6,235 nucleotides of DNA from Chloroflexota bacterium (GCA_022564695.1 JADFKX010000122.1:1-6235); one strand, 5' to 3'. Counted from the first letter of the stretch, positions 1 through 6,221 are shown. Notes: generated by a model not told the origin, from the letters alone. Made by a program: numbers and translations.

Positions 1-1
1 G

Positions 2-553
2 AACGCCGGGCCCGCGGCCGCCGTGGCCTCCGCCTGCGGCGTGACCCCGAAGGCGATCGCGGACGCGGTGGAATCGTTCACCGCCGTGCCGCACCGGCTG
101 GAGCACGTGGCGACGCTGAACGGCGCCGACTACTACAACGATAGCATCGCCACTACGCCAGAGCGCACCCTGGCCGGCATTCGCTCGTTCCAGGAGCCGC
201 TGGTGCTCCTCCTCGGCGGCCGCGACAAGAACCTGCCGCTGGAAGAGATGGCGGAGGAAGCGCTGCGCCGCTGCCGTGCCGTGGTCATCTTCGGAGAGTC
301 TGGGCCGAAGCTGGAGGCGGCGCTGCGAAAGGCCGCCAAGGGATCGCGCGATAAGGGCGCCCGCATCGTCCGCATCTCCACGCTGGCCGAGGCGTTCGAG
401 GCGGCCCGTCGGGCCGCCCGGCCGGGCGACGCCGTGCTACTTTCGCCCGCCTGCACCAGCTTCGACGCCTACGACAACTTCGAGGACAGAGGCGAGCACT
501 TCCGCTCCCTAGTCGGTCGCTACGTCAAGGAGGCGCAGCCATCGCTACCGTAG
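2..553 (+). CDS. murD: UDP-N-acetylmuramoyl-L-alanine:D-glutamate ligase MurD, C-terminal part (5' end outside window)
   Basis: Cytoplasmic Mur ligase that adds D-Glu to UDP-MurNAc-L-Ala using ATP. The reading frame is open from base 2, so the gene is cut by the window edge. About 183 residues are visible, covering the end of the central domain and all of the C-terminal D-Glu-binding domain. The first visible codons (NAGPAAAVAS) fit the end of the HNxxN-type motif at the domain boundary. Further family motifs are HRLEHV, NDSIATTPERT (codons 137-169), LLLGGRDKN (about 209-232) and LSPACTSFDAYDNFEDRG (about 440-493). The Lys of GGRDK and the Ser of LSPAC fit the D-Glu-binding positions known in E. 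coli MurD. The usual DSKATN is DSIAT here, a variant I believe occurs in other MurD proteins. The ATP P-loop lies upstream and cannot be checked. The 3' end carries the ftsW ribosome binding site and overlaps ftsW. Assignment is secure. Confidence 0.96.
   Translation, partial: NAGPAAAVASACGVTPKAIADAVESFTAVPHRLEHVATLNGADYYNDSIATTPERTLAGIRSFQEPLVLLLGGRDKNLPLEEMAEEALRRCRAVVIFGESGPKLEAALRKAAKGSRDKGARIVRISTLAEAFEAARRAARPGDAVLLSPACTSFDAYDNFEDRGEHFRSLVGRYVKEAQPSLP
527..533 (+). promoter_or_regulatory. Strong Shine-Dalgarno site for ftsW (decides its start)
   Basis: AAGGAGG inside the last codons of murD is a full match to the anti-Shine-Dalgarno sequence. Seven bases separate it from ATC at 541. 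No ATG, GTG or TTG in any frame lies within normal spacing. The site therefore points to initiation at ATC 541 rather than at the in-frame ATG at 610, which has no comparable site upstream. Confidence 0.8.
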
Positions 554-1737
554 AGAGCGGCCGCCTGCGCCGAGGCCAGCCGGACTACCTCCTGCTGGTT
601 GCCACGTCCATGCTCCTGCTGGCGGGGCTGTTGACCGTGTACACAGCCAGCTTCGCTGTGGGCCATCTGGAGTTTGGCGACGCGAACTACTTTGTGATTC
701 GTCACGCGTTCTACGCCATCGCCGGCGGTGTGGCGCTCCTCTATTTCATGCGGCTGGACTATCACCAGCTGCGCCACCTGGCCGCGCCGATAATGGTGAT
801 AGCGTTGCTGGGGCTGGCGGCCGTCCTCATTCCCGGCATCGGCGTGGAGCGCAACGGCGCCCGACGCTGGCTGGAGCTGGGCCCGATCTCCTTCCAACCC
901 AGCGAGTTCGCCAAGCTGGCGATCATCATCTACATCTCTGCCTGGCTGGCCGGCCGGCAAGGGAACATCAGCAAGTTCAGCCTGGGCCTGGTACCGTTCG
1001 TGCTAATGGTCAGCGTGGTCGGCGGCCTGGTCATCGTCGAGCCGGACATGGGCACGGCCGTCATCATCGTCCTCACTACCAGTACGCTGTTCTTCGTCGC
1101 CGGAGCGCCGCTCAGCCACCTAGCCCTGCTCATGGCCAGCGGCGGCCTCGTGACTTACGTCATGATCCTGGCGCAGGACTACCGGCTGGATCGCCTCACC
1201 TCCTTCGTCTCGCCGGAGGCCGACCCTCAGGGAAACGGCTTCCAGATCCTTCAGTTGCTAATCGCCCTGGGGAGCGGCGGCGTCACCGGCCTCGGCTGGG
1301 GGGTCAGCCGCCAGAAGTTCTTCTACGTCCCCGGCGCCCACACCGACGGCGTCTTCGCCATCATCGGCGAGGAGCTGGGGTTCATCGGCCTGCTGGGCGT
1401 CCTGGGTCTGTTCGCCTTCTTCATGTTCCGCGCCCTCAAGGCGACGCTCGCCTCACAGGATCAGTTCGGCACCCTGCTGGGCGTGGGCATCGTGAGCTGG
1501 ATCGCCTATCAGACCTTGATCAACATGGGCGGTATCACGCGCTCCATCCCGCTCACGGGAGTGCCACTGCCCTTCCTGAGCTACGGTGGCTCCGCCCTTG
1601 TCGCCGTGATGGCCGGCGCGGGCATCCTCCTCAGCCTCTCCCGCTACGGCCGCAACGGCTCCTACGCAAAGCAGCCGAAGGCCCGTGCCCGACGCTATGC
1701 CCGGCGCAACCCAGCCGCAGGGAGGAACACGGTATGA
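541..1737 (+). CDS. ftsW: FtsW, SEDS-family lipid II polymerase (septal peptidoglycan glycosyltransferase)
   Basis: Integral membrane protein that polymerises lipid II at the septum with a partner class B PBP. Start chosen at ATC 541 (398 residues). The perfect Shine-Dalgarno at 527-533 sits 7 nt upstream. The added 23 residues supply the usual basic cytoplasmic leader (RLRRGQPDY) and the first half of TM1 (about residues 16-36). Starting at ATG 610 would leave only part of TM1. Family motifs, numbered from 541: NGARRW 105-110, QPSEFAK 119-125, EPDMGTA 167-173, RLDR plus DPQGNGFQ before residue 236, HTDG with the presumed catalytic Asp at 269, GEELGFIG just after it, and PLTGVPLPFLSYGGS 337-351. 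The C-terminal tail is short and Arg/Lys-rich. Leu239 occupies the place of a normally conserved Ser, and Gly270 follows the catalytic Asp where Phe is usual. The neighbours favour FtsW over the paralogue RodA. It overlaps murD by 13 nt and murG by 4 nt. Confidence 0.93.
   Translation: MATVESGRLRRGQPDYLLLVATSMLLLAGLLTVYTASFAVGHLEFGDANYFVIRHAFYAIAGGVALLYFMRLDYHQLRHLAAPIMVIALLGLAAVLIPGIGVERNGARRWLELGPISFQPSEFAKLAIIIYISAWLAGRQGNISKFSLGLVPFVLMVSVVGGLVIVEPDMGTAVIIVLTTSTLFFVAGAPLSHLALLMASGGLVTYVMILAQDYRLDRLTSFVSPEADPQGNGFQILQLLIALGSGGVTGLGWGVSRQKFFYVPGAHTDGVFAIIGEELGFIGLLGVLGLFAFFMFRALKATLASQDQFGTLLGVGIVSWIAYQTLINMGGITRSIPLTGVPLPFLSYGGSALVAVMAGAGILLSLSRYGRNGSYAKQPKARARRYARRNPAAGRNTV
1721..1725 (+). 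promoter_or_regulatory. Shine-Dalgarno site for murG
   Basis: GGAGG, 8 nt before ATG 1734, lies within the last codons of ftsW. It supports the ATGA-overlap start of murG and its translational coupling to ftsW. Confidence 0.75.
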
Positions 1738-2834
1738 GGCTGGCCCTCTGCGGCGGCGGCACCGGCGGCCACGTGTACCCCGCCCTGACCATCGCCGCCG
1801 CGCTGGAGCGTGAGCTGCCGCCCGGCGAGAGGCTGGAGCCGCTCTACCTGGGCTCGCCGGAAGGCACGGAGGCGGAGCTGGTGGAACGAGCCGGCATCCC
1901 GCTGCGCCCCGTTTCGTCCGGCCCCATCCGAGGCCGCAACCCCTGGGAGCTGACCCGCAACGCCACCCGGATGGCGAAAGGAGTGGCCCAGGCCCGCAAA
2001 GCGCTGTCTGAGTTCCGTGCGGACGTCGTGCTATCCACGGGGGGCTACACCAGCTTCCCCATCGCCCTGGCCGCCCGCTCCCGCGGGACGCCCATCACGA
2101 TCTACCTCCCGGACGTCTACCCGGGCTGGGCCGTCCGGGCCATCGCCCGTCTCGCCCGCCGCATCGCCGTCACCGCCCCCGAGACGCTGTGCAAGCTGCC
2201 GATCAGCAAGGCGATCCTTACGGGCTATCCGGTGCGCGAGGAGTTCTCGCACGTCAACCGCGCGGCGGGACGTCAGCGCCTGGGGCTGGACCCCGAAGAG
2301 AAAGTCCTGTTCGTCGCCGGCGCCTCCCAGGGAGCGCACAGCATCAACCAAGCGATAGCAACCAACCTGCGAAGCCTCTTAGAGTTATGTGAAGTCGTAC
2401 ACATCAGCGGCCGCGCCGATGAGGAGTGGCTCGCCGGACTGGCGAAGGACCTTCCCAACGAACTCCGCAGCCGCTACCACCTGTTCGGCTACCTGCACAA
2501 GGAGTTTCCCTGGGCGATGGCCGCCGCCGATCTGGCTCTCTGCCGCGCCGGCGCCTCCGTGCTGGGAGAGCTGCCCGCCCTGGGCCTGCCGGCCATCCTC
2601 GTCCCCTACCCCTACGCGGGCGCTCATCAGCGGCTTAACGCCCGCCACCTGGCGGACAACGGCGCCGCCGTCATCCTTAAAGACAGCGACCTGAGTTCGA
2701 TGCTACCGCTCGTCGGCGGCCTCCTTCACGACGCCGCTCGATTGGACGCGATGAGCCAGGCGTCACGGCGGCTGGCCCGACCTGAGGCTGCACGCAACAT
2801 CGCACGGCTCATCGTGGAGCTGGCGGGGTCATGA
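1734..2834 (+). CDS. murG: MurG, UDP-GlcNAc:lipid I N-acetylglucosaminyltransferase
   Basis: GT28-family peripheral membrane enzyme that transfers GlcNAc from UDP-GlcNAc to lipid I on the inner face of the membrane, giving lipid II. Length 366 residues, normal for the family. N-terminal acceptor domain: GGGTGGH at 7-13 with the conserved His13, then STGGYTS at 101-107. C-terminal nucleotide-sugar domain: GASQGA at 196-201, RAGAS followed by ELPALGLP with the conserved Glu279, and HQRLNA with Gln299 and Asn302. These donor-site residues match those known to matter in E. coli MurG. The usual HEQN-x3-G-x2-N acceptor-side motif is instead YLPDVYPGWAV (124-134), so the two Asn positions become Asp127 and Val134. 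A patch with less GC-rich codons lies at 2340-2400. The start overlaps the ftsW stop as ATGA, with GGAGG 8 nt upstream; the 3' end overlaps murC by 4 nt. Assignment is secure; the substitutions look like a lineage variant rather than loss of function. Confidence 0.96.
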   Translation: MRLALCGGGTGGHVYPALTIAAALERELPPGERLEPLYLGSPEGTEAELVERAGIPLRPVSSGPIRGRNPWELTRNATRMAKGVAQARKALSEFRADVVLSTGGYTSFPIALAARSRGTPITIYLPDVYPGWAVRAIARLARRIAVTAPETLCKLPISKAILTGYPVREEFSHVNRAAGRQRLGLDPEEKVLFVAGASQGAHSINQAIATNLRSLLELCEVVHISGRADEEWLAGLAKDLPNELRSRYHLFGYLHKEFPWAMAAADLALCRAGASVLGELPALGLPAILVPYPYAGAHQRLNARHLADNGAAVILKDSDLSSMLPLVGGLLHDAARLDAMSQASRRLARPEAARNIARLIVELAGS

Positions 2835-4234
2835 GGACGGCGGTGAAAACGATACCGCATCGGGTGCATCTGGTGGGCGCAGGCGGCATCCACATGTCCG
2901 CCATCGCCCAGATCCTGCGCGCCCGCGGCCACACCGTCTCCGGCTCCGACCTCAACCTGACGCCGCTCACGAAACGGTTGGAGACGATGGGCGTCAGCGT
3001 GAGCCGCGGTCATGACGCCGCCCATGTGGGGGACGCCGAGATGGTCATCTACACCTCAGCCGCCCGCGAGGACAACCCGGAGCTGGTGGAGGCGCGACGC
3101 CGCGGCCTCCCCACCCTGAAGAGGGCCCAGATGGTGGCCCGCCTCATGGAGGGGAAGCGCAGCATCGCCGTGGCCGGCAGTCACGGCAAGACCACCACCA
3201 GCTCGCTCATCGCCTTTATCCTGTCGCAGGCGGGCCGCTCGCCCACCTTCATGCTGGGCGGCGAGATGATCGACCTGGACACTAACGCCATGGCGGGCGA
3301 GGGCCCAGACTTCGTCGTCGAGGCGGACGAGTTCGACGCCGCCTTCCTCAACTACCACCCGGAGATCGCTCTCGTCACCAACGTGGAGCCGGACCACCTG
3401 GACATCTACGGCTCATACGAGAGGCTGAAGGACGCCTTCCGCCAGTTCCTGTCCCAGGTCCAGCCAAATGGTTACATCGTGGCCAACAGGGACGACCCCG
3501 CACTGCAGGCCATCCTGCGCGAGGCTGTAGGAGACGCCGTGAACCCCCCCGTCCGCGTCGTCTCCTACGGTTTCGATCCTGCCGCCGAATGGCGTGCGAA
3601 GGATATTCTGAGTAAGGGTGTAGACGGATGCTCTTTTGTGGTAGAATGCGGCGGAGAGGTGTACGCAACCTTCGAAACGCGATTGCCGGGAATTTATAAC
3701 GTAAGCAATGCCTTGGGGGCGATAGCAGTGGGGAGCATCCTGGGCCTGCCGGTTGAGACCGTACAGCGGTCGGTCGCCGAGTTCCACGGCGTCCGCCGGC
3801 GCTTCCAACACCTCGGTGAGGCCGCTGGAGTCACGATCGTGGACGACTACGCTCACCACCCGACGGAGGTGCGCGCCACGCTGGCCGCCGCCCGCGAGCG
3901 CTTTCCCGGCCGTCGCCTCGTCTGCCTGTTCCAGCCTCACACCTACAGCCGCACCCAATACCTTCTGGACGGCTTCCGCACCTGCTTCGCGAACTGCGAC
4001 GTTCTGTTCATCGCGGAGACGTACGCGGCCCGCGAGGAGCCGTCGGCGGGCATGACCGCTCAGCAGCTTGCCGAAGAGATCACCGAGCCACCAGCCCGCT
4101 ACGCCGGCGACCTCGATCAGTCAGCGGCGGCCGTGGCCGCGATGCTGGAGCCCGGCGATGTCTTCTTCGCCATCGGCGCGGGCGACATCGAGAAGGTCGG
4201 GCCGACGGTCCTGGAGACGCTGGAGAGACGATGA
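2831..4234 (+). CDS. murC: UDP-N-acetylmuramate:L-alanine ligase MurC
   Basis: First Mur ligase; adds L-Ala to UDP-MurNAc in the cytoplasm with ATP hydrolysis. Length 467 residues, typical. Domain 1 (UDP-binding): HLVGAGGIHMS at 13-23 and GSDL at 38-41. Domain 2 (ATPase): P-loop GSHGKT at 116-121 with Lys120, EADEFD at 164-169 (family EADESD), TNVEPDHLD around 183-191 with His189. Domain 3: DDYAHHPTE at 338-346, FQPHTYSRT at 367-375, then AAREEP. The DDYAHHPTE and FQPHTYSRT pair is diagnostic of MurC against the other Mur ligases. Gly-rich loop residue His21 replaces the more usual Gly. A stretch at about 3600-3725 (residues 257-299) has clearly lower GC than its surroundings without breaking the frame. 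The ATG overlaps the murG stop as ATGA; no strong Shine-Dalgarno is seen, so coupling to murG translation is likely. Confidence 0.97.
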   Translation: MRTAVKTIPHRVHLVGAGGIHMSAIAQILRARGHTVSGSDLNLTPLTKRLETMGVSVSRGHDAAHVGDAEMVIYTSAAREDNPELVEARRRGLPTLKRAQMVARLMEGKRSIAVAGSHGKTTTSSLIAFILSQAGRSPTFMLGGEMIDLDTNAMAGEGPDFVVEADEFDAAFLNYHPEIALVTNVEPDHLDIYGSYERLKDAFRQFLSQVQPNGYIVANRDDPALQAILREAVGDAVNPPVRVVSYGFDPAAEWRAKDILSKGVDGCSFVVECGGEVYATFETRLPGIYNVSNALGAIAVGSILGLPVETVQRSVAEFHGVRRRFQHLGEAAGVTIVDDYAHHPTEVRATLAAARERFPGRRLVCLFQPHTYSRTQYLLDGFRTCFANCDVLFIAETYAAREEPSAGMTAQQLAEEITEPPARYAGDLDQSAAAVAAMLEPGDVFFAIGAGDIEKVGPTVLETLERR

Positions 4235-5148
4235 ACGAAGCGTTCCTGGACGAGCTGCGAGCGCTGGGGCCTGCCCTCCTGGACGAGCCGCTGCACCGCC
4301 ACACCACGTTCGGCATCGGCGGCCCGGCCGACGTCTACTTCGCCGCTCGCAGCGAGGAGCAGCTCCGGGCCGCCCTGCGAGCCGCCCACCAGCACGACGT
4401 GCCCGTGTTCATCCTGGGCGCCGGCTCCAACGTCCTCATCCTGGACGGCGGCATCCGGGGGCTGGTGATTGAGAACGCGACGGAGCAGGTGGACGGCCCC
4501 ACAGCCAACGGCGCCGGCTTTAGGGTGCGCGCGGCCAGCGGCGTAAGCTTCGCCGCCCTGGCCCGCCGCCTCTCCTTCGCCGGTTACAGCGGCATCGAGT
4601 GGGCCTGCGGCATCCCCGGCACCCTGGGCGGCGCCGCCGTCTACAACGCCGGTGCTTACGGCAAGTCGTTACTGGATAACCTGAAGGGCATCCGCGTAGT
4701 CGATCCCGAAAACGGCATCCTGGAGCTGCGGCCCGAGAAGCTGAGCCTGGACTACCGCAACAGCGCCTTCACTCGCGGCGCCTTGAAGGGCCACGTGGTA
4801 CTCTCCGTAGACCTGTCCGTGCAGAAGGGAGACCCGGACGAGCTTCGGGCCCGCGTGCGCGAGTTTGACGCCCAGCGCCTGGCCGCGCAGCCCCGCGGCC
4901 GCAACGCCGGCTCCATGTTTAAGAACCCGGCGGAGCATCCCGCCTGGTGGCTGGTCGATCAGGTCGGGCTACGCGGCCACCGCATCGGCAACGCGGAGAT
5001 ATCTCAGCAGCACACCAACTTCTTCCTAAACCTGGGCGGCGCCAAGGCCGTCGACGCCCTCGCCCTAATGGAGCTGGCCCGCTCCCGTGTACGGGAGCGC
5101 TTCGGCATCGAGCTGGAGAACGAAGTCGCTATGGCGGGGGAGCCCTGA
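4231..5148 (+). CDS. murB: UDP-N-acetylenolpyruvoylglucosamine reductase MurB (type II)
   Basis: FAD enzyme that reduces UDP-GlcNAc-enolpyruvate with NADPH to UDP-MurNAc, the substrate of MurC, the gene just upstream. Length 305 residues. FAD-binding region: HTTFGIGGPAD at 24-34, GAGSN at 63-67, then GIPGTLGGA from residue 127 and YNAGAYG at 138-144. Substrate domain: LDYRNS with Tyr175 and Arg176, GSMFKNP at 227-233 with the proton-donor Ser228, ISQQHTNFFLN, and the C-terminal LENEV with Glu298 at the place of the catalytic Glu of E. coli MurB. There is no room for the extra loop of E. coli-type MurB, so this is the shorter type II form common in Gram-positives and several deep phyla. The start overlaps the murC stop as ATGA, with GGAG at 4222-4225. 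The stop shares one base with the ddl ATG. A strong inverted repeat lies near its 3' end. Confidence 0.97.
   Translation: MNEAFLDELRALGPALLDEPLHRHTTFGIGGPADVYFAARSEEQLRAALRAAHQHDVPVFILGAGSNVLILDGGIRGLVIENATEQVDGPTANGAGFRVRAASGVSFAALARRLSFAGYSGIEWACGIPGTLGGAAVYNAGAYGKSLLDNLKGIRVVDPENGILELRPEKLSLDYRNSAFTRGALKGHVVLSVDLSVQKGDPDELRARVREFDAQRLAAQPRGRNAGSMFKNPAEHPAWWLVDQVGLRGHRIGNAEISQQHTNFFLNLGGAKAVDALALMELARSRVRERFGIELENEVAMAGEP
5080..5099 (+). repeat. Perfect inverted repeat / RNA hairpin near the 3' end of murB
   Basis: CGCTCCCG (5080-5087) and CGGGAGCG (5092-5099) are exact reverse complements separated by TGTA; one more T-A pair is possible. As RNA this is an 8-bp GC-rich stem with a UGUA tetraloop, starting 68 nt before the ddl start codon. 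It encodes Arg-rich residues of MurB and is not followed by a T run, so it is not an intrinsic terminator. Whether it has a role in coupling or mRNA processing is unknown; chance in GC-rich coding DNA is possible. Confidence 0.5.
5139..5142 (+). promoter_or_regulatory. Shine-Dalgarno site deciding the ddl start
   Basis: GGAG within a run GGGGGAG, 5 nt before ATG 5148. It selects the TGATG-overlap start over the longer in-frame extension that begins at 4947 inside murB. Confidence 0.7.
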
Positions 5149-6221
5149 TGACAGGCAAGCGTCTGAAGGTGGGCATCCTGTTCGGCGGCCGCTCCGCCGA
5201 GCACGAGGTCTCCGTGGTCTCCGCCCAGGCGGTGATGGCCGCCCTGGACGCGGACCGTTTCCAGGCCGTGCCCATCGGCGTCACCAGACAGGGGACATGG
5301 CTCACCCCGGCCGATAGCGAGCGCGCCATCACCTCCATACGCGCGGAGAAGTTCTCGGCCCTTGAGGAGCCGCTGGGAGAGGGCATCCTGCACCGCACCA
5401 AGGCCCTGGGCGCCCTGCGCCGCCTGGACGCGGTCTTCCCCCTCATCCACGGCACCAACGGCGAGGACGGCACCCTGCAGGGGTTCTTGGAGCTGGCGGG
5501 GGTGCCGTATGTGGGCGCGGGCGTGGCCGCCAGCGCCCTGGGGATGGACAAGGCGCTTCAGAAGACGATCTTCCGCCAGCACGGCTTCCCGATGCCAGAG
5601 GACGTCGTCGTCCTCGCCTCCCGCTGGCGCGACGATCCGGCCGCCGTCTGCCGCGAGGTTGAGGCCTCGATCCCCTACCCATCCTTCGTTAAGCCTGCCA
5701 ACGGCGGCTCCAGCATTGGTACGTCCAAGGCCCGCTCTCGCGAAGACCTGCGCGAGGCGCTGGAGAAGGCGTTCCGGTACGACCGCAAGGCGCTGGTCGA
5801 GGTCGCCGTGGAGGGGCGTCAGGTTGAGGTGGCGGTGCTGGGTAACGACGAGCCGGAAGCGTCGCCACCGGGCGAGATCACGTTCGAGGAAGAGTTCTAC
5901 GACTACCGCGCCAAATACGACAACCCGAACACGCAGCTCCATATCCCCGCCGATATCCCGCCTCAGGCCGCCGAGGAGGCACGCGCTATGGCGCTGGCGG
6001 TTTACAAGGCGATAGACTGCGCCGGACTGGCCCGCGTGGACTACTTCTTCACGCCGGAGGAGCGGCTCATCCTCAACGAGGTGAACACGATCCCCGGCTT
6101 CACCCCCATGAGCATGTATCCAAAGCTGTGGGAGCACGCCGGCCTACCATACAGAGACCTGATTACCCGCCTTATTGAGCTGGCGCTAGAACGGCACGAG
6201 GAGAAGCGCCGTTGTGTATAA
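5148..6221 (+). CDS. ddl: D-alanine:D-alanine ligase (long, DdlA-type)
   Basis: ATP-grasp enzyme that makes D-Ala-D-Ala, the dipeptide MurF later adds to the UDP-MurNAc-tripeptide. The frame is open from 4947, but ATG 5148 is chosen: it shares one base with the murB stop, has GGAG 5 nt upstream, and gives MTGKRLKVGILFGG, the expected first strand. Length 357 residues, matching the long DdlA class rather than DdlB (about 306). Motifs: AEHEVS with Glu18, HGTNGEDG at 101-108, MDK at 133-135, KPANGGSSIG from Lys182 with Ser188, omega loop FYDYRAKY at 250-257, LARVDYFF with Arg296 and Asp298, LNEVNTIPG with Glu311 and Asn313, then SMYP with Ser322. These correspond to the catalytic and Mg-binding residues of E. 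coli DdlB (Glu15, Lys144, Ser150, Lys215/Tyr216, Arg255, Asp257, Glu270, Asn272, Ser281). Tyr257 in the omega loop argues for D-Ala-D-Ala rather than a resistance-type D-Ala-D-Lac ligase. Confidence 0.96.
   Translation: MTGKRLKVGILFGGRSAEHEVSVVSAQAVMAALDADRFQAVPIGVTRQGTWLTPADSERAITSIRAEKFSALEEPLGEGILHRTKALGALRRLDAVFPLIHGTNGEDGTLQGFLELAGVPYVGAGVAASALGMDKALQKTIFRQHGFPMPEDVVVLASRWRDDPAAVCREVEASIPYPSFVKPANGGSSIGTSKARSREDLREALEKAFRYDRKALVEVAVEGRQVEVAVLGNDEPEASPPGEITFEEEFYDYRAKYDNPNTQLHIPADIPPQAAEEARAMALAVYKAIDCAGLARVDYFFTPEERLILNEVNTIPGFTPMSMYPKLWEHAGLPYRDLITRLIELALERHEEKRRCV

Noticed and set aside
520..960. Minus-strand frame opposite the ftsW start
   Set aside because: It overlaps coding sequence for TM1 to the SEDS motifs and has low-complexity Gln/His/Arg content typical of antisense shadows.
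541..1737. RodA rather than FtsW
   Set aside because: The sequence alone fits any SEDS protein, but the position between murD and murG is the standard ftsW slot.
3413..3958. Minus-strand frame opposite murC, across the low-GC island
   Set aside because: No ribosome site or recognisable motif was seen, and the + strand murC frame is intact through the same stretch.
5080..5110. Intrinsic terminator at the end of murB
   Set aside because: The hairpin is strong but followed by CTTCGGC rather than a T run, and ddl is tightly coupled downstream.
4947..5147. N-terminal extension of ddl by 67 residues within murB
   Set aside because: The extension is Arg/Pro-rich out-of-frame murB sequence; ATG 5148 has a Shine-Dalgarno and gives the normal Ddl N-terminus.
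5004..6137. Long minus-strand open frame (377 codons) opposite murB/ddl
   Set aside because: The opposite strand codes for a full ddl with every catalytic motif. The minus frame shows no recognisable domain and is a normal by-product of GC-rich third positions.
5148..6221. Vancomycin-resistance-type (VanA/VanC-like) ligase
   Set aside because: The omega loop FYDYRAKY and its Tyr257 match ordinary D-Ala-D-Ala ligases, and no van genes are near.
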